Assembly: GCA_949825065.1 (NCBI GenBank)
Contig: OX463848.1
Span: forward strand, 35,431,491 to 35,495,490
Direction: 5' to 3'
From: Odontocerum albicorne
Taxonomy: Eukaryota; Arthropoda; Insecta; Trichoptera; Odontoceridae
Length of the DNA stretch: 64,000 nucleotides
Position numbers and translations under genes: made by a program. Numbering within the stretch: position 1 is the first letter of the stretch; every line of letters begins with the position of its first letter. Below, in pieces: positions 43,545 to 54,484 of this stretch. The notes under the pieces are model-generated. The model was given only the letters and a program-made list of their open reading frames with translations, was not told the DNA's origin and made no database searches.

Positions 43545-44091
43545 CAGGGGTTCCCAACCTTTTTGTACTCTAGAGCACATTCTAAAATATCGGTAGGGTG
43601 GCGGGCACCACCTATTTTTAATCGACAAACTCCTTCCATAACTTCTCATTTTCCCATAATTTATTTTCTTATATTCATAATTTATTAATAAATAATCAAC
43701 AAAAATGTTTCAAAATAAAAAAATTATTATTCAAATTGCATACACACAGAGAAATGTATTTACAAAACGTAAACAAAGTAAACAAAAAACACAAATACAA
43801 AGAAAACATTTTATAAAAAAATATAATATCTGTGAGTGTGTGGTTCCTTTGCTGACAAGTACTGTCAGCAAAGGAACCACTCATACATACAATACAATAT
43901 CGCAAACATACGAACGTATTTAACAAACCTAGGCACTCAAAAAAATTAAAACTTTAACAAATAAATAAAAATAATTCACACTTTTAATTAATGTTTATGA
44001 AAAAATTCTGTCTCTGTCGAATAGTGGCGGGCACATACGAATCGTTCCGCGGGCGCCATGGTGCCCGCGGGCACGGGGTTGGGAACCTCTG
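43545..44091. mobile_element. Non-autonomous hAT element (547 bp)
   Basis: Ends CAGGGGTTCCCAACC and GGTTGGGAACCTCTG, flanked by CCATAGTC on both sides (43537-43544 and 44092-44099). Because every unit of the surrounding 30-bp repeat contains CCATAGTC, the flank match alone is weaker evidence than usual, but the termini are typical. Inside is a perfect 18-bp hairpin at 43840-43880 (arm TTCCTTTGCTGACA). No transposase is encoded. Confidence 0.9.
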
Positions 44092-44659
44092 CCATAGTCT
44101 ATGTCTTATTTGGAAAGAAGCCACTAAGTAAACATTAAAACTATTTAGATACCCAGCGTATTCAATAATTATCGGTGGTATAGTCGCCTTTATTTATATG
44201 GTAATATACTATATTGCTTATTCTTTCTGGTTATTGCTGGTATTTCCCATTCCAGTTGTCTCTCAGCTTGGCAATGAATGAGCGTGGATGGAATGTAAAC
44301 ATTCGCTGATCTCGTCGTGCACATTCAAAATCATGACTGATAATATTAAATTATGTGATGACTCGACTCTCGTTTACATTTGATTGGATCACTGTGACAA
44401 TGTTTGCACTTTAATGAGCAACTGGATGAAAAATATAATAAATACATGACACAGTAAACCAGGGGTTGTCAACGAGGTTGCTGTCGCGGGCACATGCAAG
44501 ATAAATACAACACATTATTTCAATGAAAATTTAAACTTATTATGAGTATATCAAATGAATAGTTTACAACTTATTAATTATGAAAAAAAAAATACACATG
44601 TAACATTTATTATACAATAAAACTATTTATTAATCATTCTTTGTTGTAATAATTATTAC

Positions 44660-45090
44660 AAATAATGCCATTTCCCTGTTGAGGTAGGTAGAAATACTGA
44701 ATGCCAGATTTTCTACATCCATAAACTATCTCATACAGCTTCTAGGATTTCTCAGTCTTTCACTTTATCGAACCATACATCCTAGGTCTTCCTAGACCAC
44801 AATTTCTGCTCAAATTCGTACTATATATATTTGTTTTGTTAGTCTTTCTTCATTCATTCATTCTACAAGCCCAAAACATCTCAGAGTGATCTTGATTTTA
44901 GTTAACACATCAGCCTTAAGTTTATATTCATCCCTAATCATTTTGTTCCTTATTCTGTCATACATTGTCACCCCATGTATTATTACATTTTAAATGCACA
45001 CGTGTCTACATAGTTTATTCGGCTATTTTCAGTCTTTACCACGTCCACGTCTTACTACCATACATCAGTCTTAAATTCGCACTGTATAGT
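44660..45090 (-). pseudogene. LINE-A 3' part
   Basis: The minus strand runs from the 3' end (complement of GCCATTTCCCTGTTGAGG) up to the KSEKSRINAVE-like region (TACCACGTCCACGTC). A central deletion removes some of the last 40 codons. Confidence 0.75.
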
Positions 45091-45094
45091 ATTA

Positions 45095-45292
45095 CACTGT
45101 TATTATATACAGAACAAACTATTAGCGGGATTATTGCCATGTCACAATCTCTTCCAACCGGCTAGAAAAATGTTATAGAGACCTTAAGTGAAAACCAGAC
45201 TGGAATCCTTTTAAAAAAATGGGATTTAACGGTAATCGAACCACAGTCCCTAAGTTGGAAGATAAGCGCCTTACCAACTACGTCATGGACAT
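45095..45292 (-). mobile_element. SINE-1 copy between two LINE-A tails
   Basis: The complement has head CCATGACGTAGTTGGTAAGG, a decayed B box (GTTCGATTACCG) and body GATTCCAGTCTGGTTTTCAC; the tail TTATATACAGAACAAAC lies on the left. Confidence 0.87.
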
Positions 45293-45294
45293 TG

Positions 45295-45780
45295 TCCATC
45301 CCTTACACTTTATTCCGTATTCTCTCATACATTCTCCCCCCATGTATTCTTCTCAGGTTACATATTTTTACAACATCTATTCGTTTTCTTTCAATATTTT
45401 TTTCCTTTCTCGTTTCACTCCCATACATCAAAGTTGGTACTAAAATACTGTTGTAAACTATAATTTTAGCAGGTTTTGATACTGTCCGGTGCGAGTATAT
45501 TTGTTTAGTGTTCATTGACTTTGTTTCCTATCGGTACATGTCATTTGAAATCCCTCGTAACTCTTACGACTATTTGAGAAAATACAACCCAAATAGCTGA
45601 ATTTCTCAACTTGTTCAATCTTTCATTGTTCCCCCATATATCGCATTTACTTTCATTGTTCCCCCATATATCGCATTTACTTTTCTTGTCATACTTTTTC
45701 GCAATATTCATTCTCAGATCTTTCTCTTCTCATCTCTCATACAATTTACTCATCAAACTCGATAATTAATTTTCTGTTAA
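45295..45780 (-). pseudogene. LINE-A RT fragment (upstream part)
   Basis: The minus strand encodes IVYNSILVPTLMYGSETRKE and RRIHGGRMYERIRNKV, the best-preserved copy of this region. It then runs up into the region shared with 16440-16600. A 35-bp piece with CCCCCATATATCGCATTTAC is tandemly doubled at 45630-45680. Confidence 0.85.
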
Positions 45781-45861
45781 CATATAATTATTAAAAATAA
45801 TGAAACACAACTCTTATACATATGAATGTTTTTTTCAGATTTATTTTAGACTCTTGGTATA

Positions 45862-46617
45862 CTACCTTGAGCAAAAAGTTTTAGGACTTTATTCATAAAA
45901 TCGAAAATACAAGTTAATTCATTAAAATCGATATGGTCCCCTTCAAAGTACTCCCCATTGACTGCAACGCACTTACGCCAGCGCTTGATTCAATCCTCGA
46001 AACACCGCTGGTACTCAATTTTCGGTAGGTCCATCAGAGAATTAGTGTTGTTTTTGGTCAAAAACTCATGAAAATCATGTCTTTCGCGATTTCAACGCGG
46101 TCCTTTTTTTGCATGAAATTGAGGTCTTTCGGCACCAGTTTTGCAGCGACACGTCTGAGGCCCAAATCATTAACCAAAATGTCTTGAGCGCATCCGTAAG
46201 CGATGTTCAAGTCCTCTGCTAGCTCTCTGATGGTCAATTTGCGGTTTTCGGCCAACATTTCTTTGATTTTATCGATGTTTTCATCGGTTTTCGACTGCCA
46301 CTGCGTTCGTCATCCTCGACCGACTCACGACCACTTCTGAAGCGTTCGTGCCACCGAAAAACACTTCTCCAACATTTCCAAGGTCTGCGGACCGTTAAAT
46401 CCGTTTTTCACACAAAATTTAATGCAAACTCGTTGATGCACAGTTGATGTCATTTTCAAACTTGTAAAAAATCGAAAACACGCACAAAGGTAGATATATT
46501 CAGTACAGCGTAACTTTTACAAATGTCAAGCTATGACGCTGAAAAAAAAAAGAATTCCAATCGGGTGACTGACAGCGCCACACGGTGGCCGGTCCTAAAA
46601 CTTTTTGATCGAGGTAG
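45862..46617 (-). mobile_element. mariner element, internally deleted (756 bp)
   Basis: The same family as 10249-11173, with ends CTACCTTGAGCAAAAAG and CTTTTTGATCGAGGTAG in TA flanks (45860-45861 and 46618-46619). The minus strand encodes MLAENRKLTIRELAEDLNI with YGCAQDILVNDLGLRRVAAK (helix-turn-helix). The whole catalytic core including the SPDLAPCDFF region is gone. About 130 bp kept in the other copy are missing here. Confidence 0.93.
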
Positions 46618-46744
46618 TATAACATAGCTTTTAATAGTAAGACATTTTAACATATTAATTTTCGATAGTTGAATTGGTTTTTTTTTTCTGTACTTGTTGA
46701 ATAATTCAATCTATTATTTAATAAGTAACTAACATACCCAATAC

Positions 46745-46935
46745 AGCAGGCGTGGCTTTGGAAGACCTAGAAAAGTATGCTTAGATCAAGTGAATGATAT
46801 TTCGAAAGAAGGAAACGTAGAAACTCAGAGAAATTATCTAAAAGAAACGAAATATGTGTGCCGACATAGGAAAGTCTGGTGCTCTGTCTTTTCTGCCTAC
46901 TCCGGCAGGAAAATGGGGTGATGGTACGTACAAAT
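46745..46935 (+). pseudogene. LINE-A 3' end
   Basis: The plus strand encodes RRGFGRPRKVCLDQVNDI, then SKEGNVETQRNYLKET, then DRKVWCSVFSAYSGRKMG. Confidence 0.8.
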
Positions 46936-47009
46936 ATTATTAAGTAATTTACTCCGCGAGCGCATATGCTCACGAGGCACAACGTTGAAAACTGCTGCTG
47001 TCGACTATC

Positions 47010-47314
47010 TATAACCCGGGGTTGTTTTAACCGGGGCGGTATAAAATATTCGTTTTAATTTCACCCTTCAACATATCCGAATTGGCATTTCGGGCATTCG
47101 AATAAAAAAAATCGTCTAGCGACGATACTCCCTCTCAAATTATTTTACCAGACTAAACCTTTTGTTATGGCCTTTTGCAACAAAAACCCTTTTAGAATTT
47201 CAACTGTGTAATTTTATTTGTATAATCGTTGAATTACATTAAAGTAAAATATTAACAGTATTGTGGAAGTAATAATAACGATGATGTTGACATCGTAGTG
47301 GCTTTAAGAATAAT
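47010..47314. other. Unassigned sequence with a pogo-like end
   Basis: It starts with CGACTATCTATAACCCGGGG and AACCGGGGCGG, related to the pogo-like MITE at 23502. Nothing else is recognised. Confidence 0.4.
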
Positions 47315-47807
47315 GATTCCTGCCTCTGATATGACGTCCTATTTAAAGCGAAGATAACGTACGCACGACCCTTAGATAATTAAGAAGGAATTTGTCGGGT
47401 TTGTTATCGTTGCCCTCTAGGTCAAATCGATATCAGGCGATTATTTGGAATATCTCGTTCGCTGTTTACTTCCATTTAGTGATATGAAATCTTTATTGAA
47501 TTTGGATAGTAAGCAGCTCCTGATAATTCCAACAATATAATAAATTTAAACATAATACATAGAGTTAAGTTTGACATACACGTGATAACACTAATATTTA
47601 TTGGATATAGATAATATAGTACATGATATGGTTAACATTGATAAGTTATAATATTTATTGGATTTAGATAACATAGAACATGATATGGTTAACATTGATA
47701 AGCTTAAAATTGGTTTGCATGATTACTTATAATATTTATTGGATATGGATAACAGAGTATATGATAAGATTAACATTGGTAGGGATACATTACACTTTTT
47801 TTTTCGG

Positions 47808-47880
47808 GTACCATCTGGAATCGAACCGAAATCCCCGGGTAGAATTTTAGCATCTTACCAACTAGACCACAGATGACGCC
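47808..47880 (-). mobile_element. tRNA-like SINE head (copy 1)
   Basis: The complement contains TGGTCTAGTTGG (perfect A box) and CGGTTCGATTCC (perfect B box), followed by an A-rich tract. CATCTG and CAGATG flank the boxes, but a proper cloverleaf does not form, so this is a SINE head rather than a tRNA gene. Confidence 0.65.
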
Positions 47881-47918
47881 GTGAGTCAACACGTTAATAA
47901 AATCCGTTATTTAACATC

Positions 47919-47926
47919 TACGAGTA
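47919..47926 (+). other. TA-CGAG-TA micro-insertion (paired)
   Basis: AACATCTACGAGTATTTTGC in the first copy of the segmental duplication, against AACATCTATTTTGC in the second (near 48673). This is the cleanest pair, because the flanks are nearly identical for hundreds of bases. Confidence 0.92.
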
Positions 47927-48551
47927 TTTTGCAAAAATCAGATACAATCTCACGACAAAAAAACTTAAAAAACTAATTCAAACATTTAAAGGGTTCAGAA
48001 ATATTATAATCGGTAAAATAATGAAATTGGTATGATTAGCAATTTGTCAATCAGAATTCGAATATGGTATAATAGGCGGGGGTAGTTGATTCCTGCCTCT
48101 GATATGACGTTATATTTAAAGTGAAGATAACGTACGCACGACCCTTAGATAATTAAGAAGGAATTTGTTGGGTATGTTATCGTTGCCCTCTTGGTCAAAT
48201 CGATATCAGGCGATTATTTGGAATATCTCGTTCGCTGTTTACTTCCATTTAGTGATATGAAATCTTTATTGAATTTGGATAGTAAGCAGCTCCTGATAAT
48301 TCCAACAATATAATAAATTTAAACATAATACATTGAGTTAAGTTTGACATACACGTGATAACACTAATATTTATTGGATGTAGATAACATAGCACATTAT
48401 ATGGTTAACATTGATAAGTTATAATATTTATTGGATTTAGATAACATAGAACATGATATGGCTAACATTGGTTTGCATGATTACTTATAATATTTATTGG
48501 ATGTGGATAACAGAGTATATGATAAGATTAACATTGGTAGGGATACATTAC

Positions 48552-48640
48552 ACTTTTTTTTCGGGTACCATCTGGAATCGAACCGAAATCCCCGGGTGGA
48601 AGTTTAGCATCTTACCAACTAGACCACAGATGACGCCGTG
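48552..48640 (-). mobile_element. tRNA-like SINE head (copy 2, duplicated)
   Basis: The same sequence as 47808-47880, carried by the segmental duplication. Both pol III boxes are intact. Confidence 0.65.
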
Positions 48641-49008
48641 AGTCAACACGTTAATAAAATCCGTTATTTAACATCTATTTTGCGATAATCAGATACAATC
48701 TCACGACAAAAAACTAATTCAAACATTTAAAGGGTTGAGAAATATTATAATCGGTAAAATAATGAAATTGGTATGATTAGCAATTTGTCAATCAGAATTC
48801 GAATATGATATAATAGGCGGGGGTAGTGCAACGAAAACTACAAAAAATACCTGACTGGATTAACCTCCGACCATTATAGAGGCCATATTGGGTGCGCCTT
48901 TCATAACACAAACACAGGAAGCGTGCATGAAACTTAATTACCGTTTTAGACTCTTTTTTTTAATTCATCACACTGTATATTATATGACTGAACAAGGAAT
49001 AAAGTAAT

Positions 49009-49207
49009 TATAGTTCGGAAATTCTAGGATGAGTCCTGTGACAGCTCACAAATTTGCCCCAATACAACCTTATCTAATGTATTTACCTAAATAGAGGCTT
49101 ATATTAAAGTTACTAAAATAATTAAAATTACTGAACATCGTTACAAAGTTGTATTGGGGCAAATTCGTGAGCTGTCACAGGACTCATTCTAGAATTTCCT
49201 AACTATA
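49009..49207. mobile_element. MITE-P copy, inverted centre, both ends intact
   Basis: TATAGTTCGGAAATTCTAGG at the left is mirrored by CTAGAATTTCCTAACTATA at the right. The centre reads in the opposite order to the 9573 copy, and ~25 bp are missing after CTAAATA. Confidence 0.93.
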
Positions 49208-49520
49208 GGGATGAATTTAAACTTAAGGCTGATGTATTAATTAAATGAAGAAGAGCATTCTGAGATGTGCATGTAGAACGAATGAATGAAGAAAGACTTA
49301 CAAAAATAAATAAACAGTGCAAATATGATTGGGAAAAGGGGTAGAGGAAGACCAATTAAAGTATTTCTGGATCAAGTGAATGATACTTTGAAAGAAGAAA
49401 AGGTAGAAAATTTGAAAAGGTGTCTGGATGTAGAAGAGGCTAAGGATATGTGTAGAGATAGGAAATACTGTCGCTCTGTCATATCTGCCTACCCCGATAA
49501 GTAAATTGTGAAATGGTGTG
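49208..49520 (+). pseudogene. LINE-A 3' end
   Basis: The plus strand starts within the family at the KLKADVL-like segment directly after the MITE. It then gives HVERMNEERLTKIN, IGKRGRGRPIKVFLDQVND, RCLDVEEAKDMCRDRKYC and SVISAYPDK before a stop. Confidence 0.85.
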
Positions 49521-49529
49521 TAAAAAAAG

Positions 49530-49895
49530 AGCCGAATAAATACTGTATAAATGCGTACGCTTAGAAGAATACATGGGGTGGAGATATGTGACAGAATACG
49601 CAATGAAGTAATTAGGAATGAATGTCAACTTAAGGCCAATGTATTGAGTAAGATGAAAAAGAGTACACTGATATGGTTGGGGCTCGTGAACGAATAAAAG
49701 ATGGAAGGTGTGGTAGAGGGAGATCAATGAAAGAATGATTGGACCAAGTGAATGATATTTTGAAAGAAAAGAATGTGAAAAGTCAGATAAATCGGAGTTG
49801 TATCGATGAAGAAGAGGCGAAAAAATTATGTCGCGATAGGAAAGTATGGCGTTCTCTCCTCTCTGCCTTTCTCAACTGGGATACGGTGTTTTAAT
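49530..49895 (+). pseudogene. LINE-A 3' end
   Basis: A second copy in the same orientation: RRIHGVEICDRIRNEVIRN, ECQLKANVLSKMKKSTLIW, LDQVNDILKEKNVKSQINR, CIDEEEAKKLCRDRKVWR. The HVERMN part is shortened. Confidence 0.85.
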
Positions 49896-49899
49896 ATGT

Positions 49900-51380
49900 A
49901 TGTCTATGTACTATTGGCAATATTTAAGCAATACGCGAATGTAACAAGATAATATTTTATCAATAAAAATCACCAACACCAAATTAGCACTATGCCCTTG
50001 GGACCGATCGATAGTGCCCTACTTAGACATCTTTTGATGGGCCATTGTTAGCGGAATAATGCTGTGCTATGTCTACATATGCTCACATGCGTGACGCAGA
50101 TTGATGCAAATGAGGCAAAGACACGGGGCCTCAATTAATCCACAAGAATATTTGACATTTTCAAGACGTGGGTCTGAAGAATGGCGAATCGACGATGTCC
50201 TCTGCCGCCCATGCGATACGGAGAACTGATGAAGTAACTCTACCAGAGATTGATTCTAATGAGACTACGCAATTTTCTATAAAATATCTACTTGCTAAAA
50301 TATTGAAAGCGACTTATATTTTCTTAACAATCCTTTTCCATTCGAGAATTCTTCTCTACCGCATATCTAATTTTGAAAAACGTCCGTAAACTGACGACAT
50401 TAAAATGTTTTGTGATGGACTCATGCGCTGTTTTTTTGTTCATAAAGCGAACCATAGGGTCAACTCCAGGATCCATAAACTATAAGTTTACAAACGTACT
50501 TCTGCACATGTCGGTCATTTGAGATTTCTATAACTGAATATTTCATCATTGTCTTAATATATTTCTTGGAAATGATCCCTGTCTCTAGAGATATATGGGG
50601 CGCGAGAAAAGAAGTTTTTTTTACCGAAATATATGTTATCTGATCACACGTGTTTTTTGCTTCTACGAGTACACTCTCAATTGAAACGAGATGAAGATTT
50701 CACCAAAATGGGTATAGTAAGGGTCCATTAGACCCAAATACCTTAGGTACATTTGCACATGGGAGGAACGAGGTCACTATGAAGTTTCATCCCTTAAATT
50801 ATCTGCGTAGTATATTTCCCTGTATAAGTCACCTGAATATATTATTTTTATTGTAGAAAGTGCGTATTTTTCATTATCATCGTCTACCCCTGACTTCCAA
50901 CACAACAGAAGTATCCTTGGTTTTTATTTTTTATTTATTTTTTTCTATCCACAATACAACATTTAAAATTTTAATCGTTTTTATGGAACGTGAACTACAG
51001 AATTCAAGAACACAACAATGCTAAACAAACACGATTTTGTGGATATATTATATAAAGAACCATCTCATAGGTCTCCCCATTCACTTACAAGACCTTCAAA
51101 AGCTCATAGCTCTCCCCATCAACATACGTACAACACTTTCAAAAACGCATAGCTCTCCCCCATCGAAGATGCCCTTTATTAAAAAAAATTTTCCTTGATT
51201 GGAATTTATCACATTGTAAAAATCCCCAATTTCCCTTTGGAATGTGTTGTAAATTATTGGCGCAACCCTCCCAAATGATGTAACAACGCGTGGGTTTGGA
51301 ACTAGATTCAATGCGTTGTATCTTGTTCTATCTATGACTACGTTCTAATGTATGCATTTATCGGAAGAGGATAATAAAAT
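49900..51380. other. Long stretch with no recognised element
   Basis: A plus frame at 50168-50389 and a minus frame at 51096-51311 are open but not recognisable. A short direct repeat around CATAGCTCTCCCC lies at 51103 and 51149. It is a candidate for plain host sequence. Confidence 0.4.
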
Positions 51381-52075
51381 ATGATGTAAAATTAATAGTT
51401 TTGTAAAATAAATATCCGACGAAGATAGCTGATATTTTTTAAAAAAGATATCAAAATGAATAAATATAAGTTTATTGATAGCAACATAGTGTGGACATTA
51501 GGGTGTCCCTTATTGATAGCAACATAGTATGTACATTAGAGTGTCCCTTATTGATAGCAACATAGTATGTACATTAGGGTGTCCGTTACTGATAACAACA
51601 TAGTATGTATATTATGATGTAAAATTAATAGTTTCATAAAATAAATATCCGACGAAGATAGTTGATATTTTTTTTTAAATATATCAAAATGAATAAATAT
51701 AAGTTTATTGATAGCAACATATTATGGACATTAGGGTGTCCCTTATTGATAGCAACATAGTATGTACATTAGGGTGTCCCTTATTGATAGCAACATAGTA
51801 TGTACATTATGATGTAAAATTAATAGTTTCATAAAATAAATATCCGACGAAGATAGTTGATATTTTTTAAAAAAGATATCAAAATGAATAAATATAAGTT
51901 TATTGATAGCAACATAGTGTGTACATTAGTGTGTCCCTTATTGATAGCAACATAGTATGTACATTAGGGTGTCCCTTATTGATAGCAACATAGTATGTAC
52001 ATTAGGGTGTCCCTTATTGATAGCAACATAGTATGTACATTAGGGTGTACCTAATTGATAGCAACATAGTATGTA
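51381..52075. repeat. Higher-order satellite: 38-bp units inside 195-233-bp blocks
   Basis: Three blocks start ATGATGTAAAATTAATAG (51381, 51614, 51809), each followed by CCGACGAAGATAG, an A/T run, and then a variable number (3 to 6) of 38-bp units TTGATAGCAACATAGTATGT plus ACATTAGGGTGTCCCTTA. Block length differences (233 versus 195) equal one 38-bp unit. The last unit runs directly into the left end of the element at 52076. Confidence 0.88.
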
Positions 52076-52537
52076 CATTAGGGTGTCCCTTATTTTGTCA
52101 AAAACAAAAATTTTGCGAATTTTTTTGCTTTCACCCCCTAAATATTTCTTATTTGGTTTGATTTACTCAAAAACAACTTTTTATCTCAATAGGATGACGT
52201 TAACCCGCAAAATTTGAATGTTAGTAATTATAGGTTTATTAGTTCTAAGTCAGTGTAAAAATTATTGATGAATGTATAATATGTATATATATTTTTTAAA
52301 TTTAAATAAAGAATACTTAGTGCACCATAGTACACTCTAAAGAGTAAAAATGTATTCAATTACTGACTTAGAACTAAAAAACCTATAATTCCAAACATTC
52401 AAATTTGGCGCTCAAGTCGGCACGGGTTAACGTCATCCTATTGTAATAACATTTTGTTTTTGGGTAAATCAAACCAAATGGAAAATATTTAGGGGGTGGA
52501 AAAAAACGGTTTTTTGACAAAATAAGGGACACTAATG
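52076..52537. mobile_element. Long-TIR DNA element (462 bp)
   Basis: Inverted arms of ~180 bp, left from CATTAGGGTGTCCCTTATTT and right ending AAATAAGGGACACTAATG, flanked by TA (52074-52075 and 52538-52539). Both arms contain CACCCCCTAAATATTT, GGTTTGATTTAC and GGATGACGTTAACCCG in mirror order. No coding content; the minus-strand frame at 52383-52676 lies across the arm. The superfamily is not certain. Confidence 0.85.
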
Positions 52538-52908
52538 TATATAATATATAAATACATTTCGAAATCGCGCATACATATATCTCAAGATAAACTGCAGAAA
52601 ATACATTTAAGAGAGAAGCTATCAAAAGGTCTGGACTCATCTCATAACATCCCCCGGCCGAGATACACCCCACCAATATAGGGTGAACCCGACCGAGAGG
52701 CTATCAAATGTTTTTCAGCCCACACATGGAACACATGTAGACGAAGAAAAAAAAACTGAAAATTAATAAATGACAAAAAAATTAAAAGTAAAATTACAAT
52801 GTAAAAGACGCGCATTTTAAGTGATTTTAATAACTGAAAAAGGTATTTAAATATATTTTTATGTCTTTTATTTGTGATTAATAGTGAGGCCAGTAGGATG
52901 AAAGTATC

Positions 52909-53142
52909 TATAGTTCGGAAAATCTAGGATGAGTCCTGTGAGTCCTGTGACAGCTCACAAATTTGCCCCAATACAACCATGTAACGATGTTCAGTAATTT
53001 TAATTATTCTATTAACTTGAATATACTCGTAAGCCTCAATTCTAATAAATAGCAAGTTATTTAGGTAAATATATAACATTAGGTTGTATTGGGGCAAATT
53101 TGTGAGCTGTCACAGGACTCATCCTAGAATTTCCGAACTATA
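52909..53142. mobile_element. MITE-P copy, both ends intact, with micro-insertion
   Basis: Full left and right inverted ends. It has a local duplication of GAGTCCTGTG near 52935 and a 6-bp CTCGTA insertion (octamer at 53024-53031) that the copies at 9573, 30243 and 37480 lack. Confidence 0.94.
53024..53031 (-). other. TA-CTCG-TA micro-insertion (paired)
   Basis: AATATACTCGTAAGCCTC against AATATAAGCCTC in MITE-P copies at 9573 and 37480. Confidence 0.88.
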
Positions 53143-53239
53143 AGTAATATGATGTAAAGGAAGTGTTTCAATTAATTCATTCATATTGTAATCTTCAACA
53201 TGTCCGACTTGATGATGCGGAGATATAGAAGAACGTGGC

Positions 53240-53420
53240 AGTGTCACAATATTGTCATTGGACCAATAAATCGAACCTTCTGGTTAACAACTACTGGAAC
53301 AAGTAATTCACAGTCCACCATCGCACGTGTTGGAAATACTACTGCACGTAGGCAGGCAACAACACTCGTTCACGTCTAATGCGTGCAAATATTATTACCA
53401 AACGAAATCGAACCACACTA
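53240..53420. repeat. Unclassified dispersed repeat (family D)
   Basis: CGTGTTGGAAATACTACTGC, then AGGCAGGCAACAACACTCG, then GTGCAAATATTATTACC, matches 62490-62585 block for block. The function is unknown. Confidence 0.55.
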
Positions 53421-53761
53421 CACTAGTTGATGATTTGTACTCGAAGTATTAGTCTTCGGGACACCTTACTTATTCATCGGACATTGTTAGACCGACGTGG
53501 GATATATTGGGTGATGGAGAAAAACATGGTCTTAGAGAGGAAATTATAGATTTTTTTACCATACATACTCGTATATTAATGTTGTAAAATACATACACAT
53601 TACATATGATATTAATATATTTATATTTTTATAAGTCACACGCGTTTATACCATATACTCGTATATAATATGTATACAGAGAGAAAGGATATAGATATAT
53701 ATTGAAATATAGATATTTTATAACATAATATACTACAAAGATGATTTGTACTCGGCGACGA
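53421..53761. other. Unassigned sequence
   Basis: AT-rich, with two TACTCGTA sites (53566-53573 and 53656-53663). No gene is recognised. Confidence 0.4.
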
Positions 53762-53940
53762 CGACCTCCGTGGCCTGGTGGTAAGACGCTTGTCTACCGA
53801 TCTGGAGGTTGCGGGTTCGATTCCTGCTGGAGCTCAGATTAAAAAAATGGGATTCTAGCCTGGTATTCACTTAGAGCCCATTTAAACATATTTATGGTTG
53901 GTTGGAAGAGATTGCCACATGGTAATAAACTCACCAGGTA
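53762..53940 (+). mobile_element. SINE-1 copy
   Basis: Head CCTCCGTGGCCTGGTGGTAAG, GAGGTTGCGGGTTCGATTCC (perfect B box), body GGGATTCTAGCCTGGTATTC, and tail up to AAACTCACCAGGTA, then a run of AAAATAAAAA instead of the usual ACGAAAGTGTAATA end. Confidence 0.92.
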
Positions 53941-54484
53941 AAATAAAAAAAATAAAAAAAGATGGGTAATGGGGAGGGATAAACATTTTAAATATAAAAA
54001 CTGTGGATAGAAAAATATATATATTATATGTGTGCTCTTGGCACAATTTAGCGCTTTCCTTTGCGGATAAAAAAACGTGGAGTCGTACGAAATATTTGCT
54101 TCGGCCTGGGGTGAATGCCATTTTTTATTAGTTCGATGCTCCTCCTTCTTCACATCGTCCATTACTTTCTACTTTCTCTTTTAGCAAGCTCACCCTCGTT
54201 GGCTCGCTTCAAACGGCAACTTAATAACTATACATCTATGATATCTTGTAACGACCAAATGTATTTCTTTATAACTCTTTCTTTCTTGTCTTCTCTCATC
54301 TTTCTTCTCATGTCCTTGTCTTTGATGGCATTTAAAAATATTTAGATTGTTTCATTTGTTTTTTAATGCTTTAAGTATGTTTAAGTGTTTTTGTAATTTT
54401 TTTTAAATAACCCTGTAACGTTTCACCCATCAACTGGAATGAATTTGTAGCTCACATTAAAGACAGATGATAAAAAAGTATGTC
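53941..54484. other. Unassigned sequence
   Basis: The open frames on both strands (53839-54345) are low-complexity or AT-driven. No gene is recognised. Confidence 0.35.

Larger units (their letters stand above)
44460..46997. mobile_element. Probable large, decayed hAT element with nested insertions
   Basis: The left end CAGGGGTTGTCAACG with GCGGGCACATGC matches, inverted, the right end GCATATGCTC..CGTTGAAAACTGCTG. The 8-bp flanks CAGTAAAC and CTGTCGAC agree at only 5 positions. Two LINE-A tails, a SINE-1, a mariner and another LINE-A tail lie between the ends. No hAT transposase is visible. Confidence 0.5.
47315..48826. repeat. Tandem segmental duplication, 773 and 739 bp
   Basis: Copies 47315-48087 and 48088-48826 both run from GATTCCTGCCTCTGATATGA to ATAATAGGCGGGGGTAG and are nearly identical. 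Differences include a loss of ~25 bp near 48470 in copy two and the 6-bp CGAGTA present only in copy one (47919-47926). Inside each, ATAATATTTATTGGAT units of ~55 bp recur three times. Confidence 0.95.

Noticed and set aside
43696..43926. Frames of 72-76 codons inside the hAT element
   Set aside because: Both strands are open because of the internal palindrome and low complexity; there is no transposase motif.
52383..52676. 97-codon minus-strand frame
   Set aside because: It lies across the right arm of the long-TIR element and resembles no protein.
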